DNA of 64,000 nucleotides, from contig JAGFNQ010000878.1 of NCBI GenBank assembly GCA_024364735.1, forward strand, positions 1 through 64,000. Reading direction: 5' to 3'. The notes beneath the pieces were generated by a model. The model was not told where the DNA came from. It worked only from the letters and a program-made list of their open reading frames with translations, and searched no databases. This stretch comes from Boesenbergia rotunda. Taxonomy: Eukaryota; Streptophyta; Magnoliopsida; Zingiberales; Zingiberaceae. This document shows, piece after piece, positions 40,930 through 51,186 of this stretch; the first letter of the stretch is position 1, and every line of letters begins with the position of its first letter. A program made the translations under genes and the position numbers.

Positions 40930-43584
40930 TGTTTAACAAAAAAAAACATCATCTTACGATCTGCTTTGGGTGGGTCCTTCTACTACAATTTTATTAATGT
41001 CTGTCCCCGATATGGAAGGCAATCCTTTATTCCATATCTTGTAATACGACTAGTTCAAATTTTTAAAAAACGCCACCTACACAGATATTACATTAGTAAC
41101 AATTATATTGCATTGAAATTTTTTGTAGAGGTATATATATGAAATAGAAAACTTACAGTTTTTTCAAATTTTGCAGTGTACCCTTCTGTGGTGCCGAGAG
41201 AATTATAATGATGGATACTACATTTCTCGAGGTCAATAATCATTAGATGCCAATGATCATCTGTATTATTTAGAGGACAGATGATATATCTAATCGGCTT
41301 ATCTGTATCAGTAGCAATTGTTTGTTCAAATGCTGCAGCATTAATCACCTCAAACAGTTCCTATGTTTATTAAAAGGGAAGTGTTAGTTGACTAAATCCT
41401 AGAAAAAAATAACAAAATAACTTGCTAATTGACTTACATCAAACCCCACCCCACATAATATGGAGGGGTGGTATAGTGAGTTACAGGATTTTGCTTCATT
41501 TACAAGAATTGTCCAGTATGTATTTATGCAATCCCCGGTGGTGTAGTCATTCCAATTAAATATTGTCAAAAATGATTGCATATCTAATGAATATGTCTCA
41601 TTGGACCATACTAGATTATTCTGATACCTACATGAACATAATATAAGCAACTTAATAAGAAGGTAAACGAATAAATTTTATTAATTAATAAGAATAATCA
41701 TAATCGTGTTACAAATTCATGCAATCACAATAACAACTAACTCACTTTAATTTACTAAGCTTTAATAAGGTTTCAGCAATCTCTGCATCTTTATTCTTCT
41801 TAAAAAATGCCCTGGCATTCTTCAAGATTTTACTTTTCACCTTTTGAATTTCTTTTGCTTTAGCTGCCTGTTGTTCAGATATGTTTGTTTGGGTTGAGGT
41901 CGCAAATGTTGTTGCTTGCGTTGTAGTTTGTGACATTGATGGGGCAGGAGCCTCCTCATCTTGATCTTCATCCTCATCCTCATCCTGAACAACTTCTTTG
42001 CCCTTGCCTTTGGCCTCGTAGGCTGGTCTGACCTGAGTTATTTTCTATTTTTTGGGAAGTGGCTCAGCTTCACCTTTCCAATTGTTTATGTAGGTAACTG
42101 ATTCTCTGGTTAGCCTGAAGTATGATCGTATCTCTTACAGCTGCCATTTTTTGTAGTGATCATATTGTTCTTTAAGCTGGGAATCTTTGTCACCAATTAT
42201 TGCATCCTTTTCAGCAATGATTTCATCTTTTTGTTTAAGTTGAGACTCCTTCTCCGCAATTATTGTTTCCTTCTGAGCAATAATTTGATCCTTGTCACTG
42301 ATGGCTATTGGCCTGTCACTTTTAACATCCTCCAAATTTTTAAGTGCTATAGTTAATTGTTGTTGTAAGTTATCAATTTGATCTTGCTTTTCTATACATA
42401 GATTGCAGGCTTCCATTTCTATGGCCTGTAGCCTTCCTTCTGCTGCCTGGCTTCCTTCTGGTGCCTGCTGTAATACCTCACGGTGTACCTCAAGTGGTTG
42501 AGTTGGAGGAGAGTAGTGAGGTACCAAATCAAGCTCTGACTCAGCCGGAATTAAATCAACAATAATTAAATTTGTGGTCACACGGTCTATCCTCCTCTTG
42601 ATACTCTCGACATGGGCTTTAGGCCAAGTCCAACGAAGTATTCTTGGCAATCTATGAGGATGTTTTGGAGCAGCAATACTAATATGTTCACTCAGCCATA
42701 CCTGCAACATGATTATATTCTATAATTAATATCCATCATATCATATATGACCAGGTATATGTACTCTAACTTACAGCCAAAATATTTGGGAATCCCTTGA
42801 GCAAGGGAGCCTTGCCCGTTTGGCTTGAATCACCTACATTTGTTCTATGCCTCAATGTAACCTCCTTTCCAATGGAATCCAATTGAGGAGCCATGAAATT
42901 GTAGATGACATTGCACTAATTATAGGTTGCTAGGTTGTCAAAATCATCTACGCAATCAATTAGTGACAAGGCAGGAATGACAAGTATGCTGCTAGTACCA
43001 CAAAATAGAATTGTAAAAAAAAAATACACTATATACAACTGATAGTAGAGCTTGTCATTGGATGTAGACTTCATTATCAGTTTCTCCAAATGCTTGGCAG
43101 AACAACTAGACTCTTCAAAATATTGCTTGTACAGTGGGCTGGAGGCCTCGTTCAAATCAAGTTGGACTATCTCTCCATTGTCAGGTAGCCCTAGAATAAG
43201 TGATATATCAACCTTTGTGAATTTAAGATTTTTCCTATGGAATATAAAGCTCTGTTCTTCTTTATCCAATTATCGAACATATTTTGAACCTGGGGTCTTA
43301 TACATGAAGTATTAGGGAGGTCCAGGACCCAAGAAAAGGGTGTATCTCGAAGCAACTGTTCTTGTGCTGGTGTGCATGGAACTGAACCAATAAAATTTTG
43401 GAAATGGCAAAGGCTACTTTTCCAGTTCATTCGTTTAGTTCGACCTCTGTTGACAAAACTTGTATAGTCGCTAAACAATTTCTTTTTTCCTTGTGTCAAC
43501 TATTTTTTTTTACTTCCACCAGGGCCTTGTTGTTTCTTCGATATTTTGGAAGCTGGTCGCTTTGAAGATGATCTTTTTGGAGCC
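40930..43584 (-). pseudogene. Ulp1-like cysteine protease gene of the MULE, decayed
   Basis: Reads right to left from MAPKRSSSKRPASK (start 43584), followed by a frameshift at an A run near 43500, then segments typical of Ulp1-MULE proteins: FTKVDISLILGLPDNGE, a PRILRWTWPKAH motif, a coiled coil rich in EKD/QKE repeats (42135-42400), an acidic stretch (41940-42000) and the C48 peptidase region at 41157-41650. The catalytic His is readable in DDHWHLMIIDL; the expected Asp of the HYDSL-like motif is Asn (HHYNSL). The donor ACT|GTAAGT at 41157-41151 is intact. The last exon is at 24868-25015, beyond the inserted LTR element. Such proteins are related to SUMO proteases; here activity is unlikely. 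Confidence 0.75.
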
Positions 43585-43899
43585 ATCCCGAACTTAGCAA
43601 CCATCAAACAAAAATTATTTGACACAAACAAATATAACACTTAGATTTCGTTCATAAAGAGCCTCCTCATTTTCGGTCAGTGAGTTAAGACTATCGCTAA
43701 CCCTAGGTCGAAAGCAAAAACTATAATGAAAATCTAAATGTGAGGGTACGTACATTTCCAGTAGTTCGATGAGGAGGACGTCGCCCACACGACTCAAATT
43801 GACGAAAGCACGCTAGAACGTCAAATGCCAACAAAACAGGAATGGCAAGACAATTGCTTACGACTAAGATCCCGAGCACGCTTTAAACCTCCATCACTG
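43585..43899. other. Leader region of the Ulp1-like gene
   Basis: About 300 bp between the start of the protease pseudogene and the right repeat array. No frame. By position it would hold the promoter and 5' leader. Confidence 0.4.
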
Positions 43900-44270
43900 C
43901 TGGGCCTGATATAATAGGAGTTCAGGCCCAACGTGGGCCTTATTTTCTATATGTATTATTCCTTAATTTGAGTTATATTTATTTGTATTTGAAATATATA
44001 ACATCTACATAACTCTGATATATTTATAATTTTATTGATTTTGTAGTTATAATTTTATTGATTTTGTATTTATATGTATTTTTGAAGTGAATTCAGGCCC
44101 ACGATGGGCCTGAAATCAAGTGAATTCAGACCCACCGTGGGCCTGAAATAATGTGATTTCAGGCTCACTCTGGGCCTGAAATAATGTGATTTCACCCAGC
44201 GTGGGCCTGAAATCACTTGATTTTAGGCCCACCGTGGGCCTGATATCACTTGATTTCAGGCCCACCTTAG
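43900..44270. repeat. Right palindromic repeat array of the MULE
   Basis: Units TTCAGGCCCACCGTGGGCC followed by TGAAATCA, one at 43900-43945 and a run at 44090-44270, separated by AT-rich sequence. Same repeat family as 12973-13197 and 24515-24675, closest to the central array. Confidence 0.9.
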
Positions 44271-44872
44271 TGGACCTAGGATATTTGAATTTCTAAAAAC
44301 TCTATACCAATAGTTAGAGTAGAGCTAGGAGATGGTCTTTTTGGTGTCCATTTTACTACATTATGTTGCAAAAGGATACTCTATAGTTCTATCAGTGGAT
44401 TTCCACCCAAACCCACTGATGGACCTAGGATATTTGGATTTCTGAAAACCCTATACCAATAGTTAGAGTAGAGCTAGGAGATGGTCTTTTTGGTGTCCAA
44501 CCCTCTAATTTTACTAGATTATGTTGCAAAAGGATACTATTTAGTTCTATCAGTGGGTTTCCACCCAAACCCACTAATGGACCTAGGATATTTGGATTTC
44601 TGAAAACCCTATACCAATTGTCAGAGTAGAGCTAGGAGATGGTCTTTTTGGTGTCCAACCCTCTAATTTTACTACATTATGTTGCAAAAGGATACTCTGT
44701 AGTTCTATCAGTGAGTTTCCACCCAAACCCACTGATGGACCTAGGATATTTGGATTTCTGAAAATCCTATACCAATAGTTAGAGTAGAGTTAGGAGATAG
44801 TCTTTTTGGTGTCTAACCCTCTAATTTTACTACATTATGTTGCAAAAGGATACTCTATAGTTCTATCAGTAG
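44271..44872. repeat. 158-bp tandem repeat at the MULE right end
   Basis: About 3.8 copies starting TGGACCTAGGATATTTGG at 44271, 44420, 44578 and 44736. The first copy lacks an 11-bp piece. Interrupted by the LTR element that begins at 44873. A single inverted relative is at 24215-24300. Confidence 0.92.
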
Positions 44873-47800
44873 TGTTAAATCCGACACTTTTGTCGCGATC
44901 CGAAAAATTTTTCGGAAGAAGGTTTAGGGTTTGGGAGACCCAAACTAAAATTTGAGGGTTGAACTATTTAAAAACTTAAGTTATGAGGAGCTAAATGTTT
45001 AAAAAAATAGAAATTTTAGGGCATCCTTGGGATTTGCCAAAACATGGAGGGCTAATGTGCAAAAATCCAGCCCTTATACCCTAACCCTTCCCCTCTTTCC
45101 TCTCTTCATTCGCACGCAGCCGACCCCCCGACTCCTCTTACTCTTCCGCGATGCCCTAGCCGCAGGCCTTCTGCTTCCCTGCTCTTCTCCTTCCGCCCGC
45201 AGCAAGCCGAGTCGATCCTCTGCTTCTTCTTCCTCTCCCATGCGCGTTCGCGTGCATGCCTCGTTGTCGGCCTTTCGGCCCCGAGCAGAAGCCATCGTTT
45301 TTCAAGAGATGGCACTGTCGCCGATCTCCAGCCACGACGGGTGGAAGGTGAGTCCGATTCTATGTCATGAGGCATATGGATTTCTCTAGATTGTGTTAGG
45401 GGATTGATTGCTGATGATGGGCTTTAACTATCCCCTCTAATCGCAGCTCTATCTTGAGACTTGGAGAGTGGAGACGATATGGGAACTTCCATTTTAGATC
45501 CGTGGCAGAAGAGTGTTGATTATTTGTTGGAGTGGCTACGAGTTGGGGATAAGGCAGAGGCGTTGCGTGTGGGAGAGTTCAGGTAAGGTTTCTTGATTTG
45601 GTTTGAGCTTGCCGCAAGCTTTTGATTTGGTAGGGGTTCTTTGAGAATTGATTGCTAGAGTGGAATTTTATTTTTAGCATCAGATTGGAATGTAATTTAC
45701 TGATGATTCTGTTGGATTAGTAGATATAACTGAGTTTTCTTCGTTCTTGGGTTTGGGATGGTTTTAGCAAGGTGGAAGTTTCATTATAACTAGTAGTGCT
45801 TGTTTTAAACTTAGGGTAAGTAGAGGTTGGTTATATGATTTCCACTAGTGCAGTGGATATTAGATTGATCAGTGAAGGTAAGCTTTATTTTGAAACGTAC
45901 TGTGGGTTGGAGTATGCTCTAGTAGTTGATGAGTGTTGGTAATTTCGGAATTGAAACTATTTATAGGTTGTAGCTTTAGAATTTGTTCTATGTTGCTGTT
46001 GATTGTGGATCAGTTGTGTGATGCATAGGAATGGTGGTTAGATCAGTGAATTTGAGTTGATGTAGAATTAGCGAGGTCTATGGCTAAACCTAATCTAATC
46101 ATTGGGATGAATTAGATTAGAGTTAATGATGGGTTAGATCAAAGGTAACCTAAGGAATTGAGATTTATTGAAGTTAATCATTAACTTGGATTGATTAGTG
46201 GTTGGTGCTACGTAAATAACTATCTAATACGTCCTTTGATACAGGACACCGATCGATTTGCGTTGGACTTCTTTGACGGGTGATTCTATCTCATTGATAC
46301 AGACTTCTTCCACTTGAAGGCGGGTACTTCTTGCTTGTCTTCTGTAGATCCACTTTATCTTTATGCATGACTATTTGTTATTGATGCAGTAGGCTGATAT
46401 TGACCTTTATCTGCTACCATTTTGTTATCCTACTTGATACTTATGCTTGACCTTGGATATGATCTGAATTTCTTTCTATACAGTCTCGTTTATTGTTATC
46501 TGATTCTGTATAGCATTGGTATGAGTATGAGTATGTGGATAGGGATTAGCATACCATTGTATGGTTGCATTGGTTGATTCTAGTCATACTTGCCCGTGTG
46601 TCTAGCTATGGATTGATTGGGTTATTGTTGCATGTCACCTGCTATTTGCATTGGTTGATTCTGGTCATACTTGCCCGTGTGTCTAGATATGGATTGATTG
46701 GGTTATTGTTGCATGTCACCTGCTATCTGCATTGGTTGATTCTGTTATTACTTGCATGTGCACTTAGATGCATGATGGTTAGGTTATTATATCTGTGATT
46801 GATCTATGCATGTTATGTTGAGTTATGTATGATGACCTAGTAGGGGTTGCATGTGTTTGAGTTATGCACCATACCTGCACTGTTGCATGCCGGCGATCAG
46901 CGACTCCCTTGTGGTTGAGCCTATCGTCTTCCGGTACATGATATGCACACACGACCACTCATGGGTTAGTGGATACCATTGGGTGTGTGCATTTGCCCGG
47001 TATTGCTCCGCACGGTCACTATTTGGAGGGTGGTTCCAGTGCGTGGTAGCAGCTAGAGATCTCTTCTCTTCCCATAGACCAGAGGAGATGAGAGCGACGC
47101 TCCCTCATATATACATGAGGTAGGGGCGGTGGTCCCCCGCCAGCATCCTGTCCACTCGGTCACTCAGGAGCAGTGATAACAGAGTGCGTACAGTGTCACA
47201 ACTCTACCCACTCGGCCGACACAGTATCGCCTGTCTCGGTGGCTTGACTGGTGTTAGGGTGTGACCATGACATTGCATCATGTGCATATGATAAATTGTG
47301 CATTTTGATTGTGATTGCTGCATTTATTTGCTGCACTTGTTTGACATGCACGCACAGGTTATACTTATGTGTAGTTTGATGACCCTGCACTTCCTCGTGT
47401 CGGTACGAGTCTTTTATGGTATGGATAGACTGATTTCTGGTATGTACAGTCAGTTGTTACTTTCAGTTATGCATATTCTGCTATTCCTGTTGAGACTGTA
47501 TCATGTTGTTTCTTATTAGCTTATTCAGCTATTTTGTTAGCCATGCATATCTATCTATATACCCGCGAGTCCACATGGACTCACCACCCGTCGTAATATT
47601 TTTGTTTTCAGGTTGATAGTTTGCCGGAGGAGCCCAGTTGCCGGTCCCGGGTCCCCACGACTCCATTTGGATGGGAGCTTCCGCTGGTTTTGGTTTTCTT
47701 TTGATAACATAGTATATGTTTTGTATTCGTTATGTTACCGAGGGATTGTATTGGATTTATTCGTACGGTATTGTATTTTTGAGTCCTTTGTTGGATTTTA

Positions 47801-48026
47801 TAATGTGGTTTTGCTGCGCGCCTGCCCTGGGGGCAGCTCAGGTGAGTTTTTACGGAGTTTGACATTGCGATATGTTCATTTACATATATTATATATCTGT
47901 TTTGAGGCCTGAGGCCTAATTATATCTGCGTGGGTTTGTGTGTATGTGTAAATTGTCCGCCGGACAGGAGAAATGCTGTCCGATTTTATATTGGATCAGC
48001 GGCTCCAATGGTCTCGGGGCGTGACA
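44873..48026 (+). repeat. 5' LTR, 3,154 bp
   Basis: Starts TGTTAAATCCGACAC and ends GGGGCGTGACA. A C/T-rich stretch at 45075-45240 and short frames there are non-coding LTR sequence. An 83-bp tandem repeat with ATTGGTTGATTCTRGTCATA (2.3 copies) lies at 46567-46770. Confidence 0.9.
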
Positions 48027-49967
48027 ATTTATTTTGGTATCAGAGCGTAAGTTACGATGCCTACCTATTTTTATGTTTTCCGGACTTTTCGAATTTTATC
48101 TGATACCAATTTATTTTGGTATCAGAGCCCAGGTTGCCGGATACCTTGGGGACTTGTGGTTTTAGGTTTGCGTTGCTATTTGATTTACGGATTTGTCGGA
48201 GGTAAATCTGATATCTACCCCAAAGGTGTCGGAGCTCGGGTTTGACGAGGTCTACCCGAGTACATTTTAGATTTTCGGAGTCGCTTTTGCAGTGTGATTT
48301 GTACTCTGGGACCTGGCGACGACGGGACATCTCTAGGCAGCAAGAGGTATATCTTTCTAGAACTATCCTACTTTTAGTATTCACTATTAGGTTTAGGATT
48401 GATTAGACTATCCCAGTTTGGTGGGATCATATATTCATACTGGATGGATATATATTTGCAAACTTGGTTTTAGTTGAATTGACTTGTTGTAATCTATCTT
48501 ACTCGTGATCGTTCATGGGAGCGATTCGTTGATATATTATGGATAAGACCTTGGAGCAGAGAATGTTAATTATCTAATAGCATCGATTGTTGAGTCGGAA
48601 AGCCAAGGTCGAATCTGTCTGCAACCTATTGGAGGTTTAGGATTTTTGTTTTTCCTTGACCTTTCTATTCATAGTTCGTGTATTAGCTATTATTAGCTAA
48701 GCGTGAACTAGGGTTGACTACTGTAGTTGGCTCGATCAGTGTAGGACCGACTTACCCTGGTTCAAAGCGTTTCAGACATTTGGGTTGTTCATGCCTGGTT
48801 AGGTAACCCGAACACGGTTTAGGGTACATGATTTATATTGATGTTGAAGAGTAGCAATAGCTACGTGCTACCATCGTTAGTGGAGGATTGATACATCCTA
48901 TTCCATGGGTATTTTCATCATGAATCACTTGTACCTGGTTGATGACCTAGAAGGTACAGTTTGATGGGTGATTTGAGCCGATACAGAAAAGTGTGAAGAT
49001 AATTGCTTGACACCTACGGGTTATCGCGTGTACTTAGTTTGGATAACCAAGGTGGTACCTTCGTACTTATGATTTGCGCTGAGGCGAATCACTTACGAGG
49101 CTAGACCACCTTTGGGTGGAAGATGTTGAGGATAACTGTCAGGGAACAAAGAATCACTTTGTGATTATGTTGTGATACTCTTGAAAGGTAGCGTGCCTCT
49201 ATGTTATGGAATTAGATCTCAGGGGTTTCTGAACCTTGAGTAGAGGAACTGGAGGATATTAGGTTACGAGGCGAGTGTTGGTCGACTTGCGCATTGCTAC
49301 GCAATTCTATGAGAGATTTTGACTCATAGATTGAGTGTTCGTGGTAGGATAATCTCGACGATACATCGGGATGGACGACCCATTATGGTGTTGAAAGGTG
49401 GATTGAGATTGACAAATCTCTATGATATGTTGTATTTTGAGGATTCTATTAGTGGATATGGACCTGCCGGATTTGTAGCTTTTTGATGGATCATTTGATG
49501 GATATATGATCTTTCTGTGGTTGATTGTTTGGAAGATTGTTATTGATAGTAACATATGGTATGATATATTGGCGAAATCTTTATCTATATGTTATCTTCT
49601 GACAATCTAGTGGAGGATATATATATGACTTGTGATATTTGAAGGATGTTATTGATTTGAGGATACTTGATAGATACTCATGTATTTGACGTTTTTTTTC
49701 GTTTGAGGATCGGAGTATAGATTTGGCGCTAGTGATCATAGGGTTGAACACCCTGGATAGGTGTGATGATTGATTGGTTGTTCGGGTGTATCTGGTTATT
49801 GGATGATAACTTTTGGATTGATACCTCCAGTTGCTCCGTAGTAGGGTAACCTTAGGATATCAGACAAAGAAGTTACTCATGATGAGTACAGACATGTTTA
49901 GCTGCTAATGTTTGCTGTAGGAGGAATAATGAAATTTGGGGACCAAATTTTTGTTAGTGGGGGAGGA
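48027..49967 (+). other. Non-coding interior of the long-LTR element, duplicated PBS
   Basis: 1.9 kb with no frame longer than about 80 codons. The PBS word TTTATTTTGGTATCAGAGC appears twice, at about 48028-48046 and 48110-48128; the second copy sits in an inverted repeat with GATACCAA just before it. Confidence 0.8.
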
Positions 49968-51115
49968 TGTTAAATCCGACACTTTTGTCGCGATCCGGAA
50001 AATTTTTCGGAAGAAGGTTTAGGGTTTGGGAGACCCAAACTAAAATTTGAGGGTTGAACTGTTTAAAAACTTAAGTTATGAGGAGCTAAATGGTTAAAAA
50101 AATAGAAATTTTAGGGCATCCTTGGGATTTGTCGAAACTTGGAGGGCTAATGTGCAAAAATCCAGCCCTTATACCCTAACCCTTCCCCTCTTTCCTCTCT
50201 TCATTCGCATGCAGCCGACCCCCCGACTCCTCTTACTCTTCTGCTTCCCTGCTCTTCTCCTTCCGCCCGCAGCAAGCCGAGTCGATCCTCTGCTTCTTCT
50301 TCCTCTCCCATCCGCGTTCGCGTGCATGCCTCGTCGTCGGCCTTTCGGCCCCGAGCAGAAGCCATCGTTTTTCAAGAGATGGCACTGTCGCCGATCTCCA
50401 GCCACGACGGGTGGAAGGTGAGTTCGATTCTATGTCATGAGGCATATGGATTTCCCTAGATTGTGTTAGGGGATTGATTGCTGATGATGGACTTTAACTA
50501 TCCCCTCTAATCGCAGCTCTATCTTGAGACTTGGAGAGTGGAGACGATATGGGAACTTCCATTTTAGATCCGTGGCAGAAGAGTGTTGATTATTTGTTGG
50601 AGTGGCTACGAGTTGGGGACAAGGCAGAGGCGTTGCGTGTGGGAGAGTTCAGGTAAGGTTTCTTGATTTGGTTTGAGCTTGCCGCAAGCTTTTGATTTGG
50701 TAGGGGTTCTTTGAGAATTGATTGCTAGAGTGGAATTTTATTTTTAGCATCAGATTGGAATGTAATTTACTGATGATTCTGTTGGATTAGTAGATATAAC
50801 TGAGTTTTCTTCGTTCTTGGGTTTGGGATGGTTTTAGCAAGGTGGAAGTTTCATTATAACTAGTAGTGCTTGTTTTAAACTTAGGGTAAGTAGAGGTTGG
50901 TTATATGATTTCCACTAGTGCAGTGGATATTAGATTGATCAGTGAAGGTAAGCTTTATTTTGAAACGTACTGTGGGTTGGAGTATGCTCTAGTAGTAGAT
51001 GAGTGTTGGTAATTTCGGAATTGAAACTATTTATAGGTTGTAGCTTTAGAATTTGTTCTATGTTGCTATTGATTGTGGATCAGTTGTGTGATGCATAGGA
51101 ATGGTGTTTAGATCA
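49968..51115 (+). repeat. Truncated 3' LTR
   Basis: Matches 44873-46046 closely, then stops at GATCA and passes directly into the primer binding site region of the next element (51118). The remaining 2 kb of the LTR is missing from the window. Confidence 0.9.
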
Positions 51116-51186
51116 ATTGGTATCAGAGCAAGGACCGCTCTTTTTGGACTAACCGCCAAAGGAGCAACCGCTAGAGGGCAAGAATC

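Larger units (their letters stand above)
12973..44872. mobile_element. Ulp1-carrying Mutator-like element (MULE), nested with insertions
   Basis: Removing the insertions at 13789-22291 and 25083-40929 leaves about 7.5 kb. In order: a palindromic repeat array, a MULE transposase pseudogene (+), a central array of the same repeat, a convergent Ulp1-like protease pseudogene (-), a third array, and a 158-bp tandem repeat cut by another retrotransposon. Convergent transposase and accessory gene is the layout of MuDR. MULEs carrying Ulp1-like genes (the Kaonashi type) are known in plants. The outer ends and target duplication could not be fixed, and the central array could instead mark the junction of two adjacent MULEs. 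Confidence 0.6.
44873..51115 (+). mobile_element. LTR element with 3.15-kb LTRs and non-coding interior, 3' truncated
   Basis: 5' LTR 44873-48026 (TGTTAAATCC...GTGACA), primer binding site TGGTATCAGAGC at 48035-48046, interior 48027-49967 without long frames, polypurine tract AGTGGGGGAGGA at 49956-49967, then the first 1.15 kb of the 3' LTR (49968-51115). Long LTRs with this PBS are typical of Tekay/Del-type Ty3/gypsy elements, but no coding domain is left to prove it, so it can be called LARD-like. The LTR copies are nearly identical; the 3' copy lacks about 24 bp present at 45148-45171. Confidence 0.85.

Noticed and set aside
45027..45389. 120-codon frame in the 3.15-kb LTR, with a near-identical copy at 50122
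   Set aside because: It lies inside LTR sequence, a 24-bp indel between the two LTR copies disrupts it, and no protein family is recognised.
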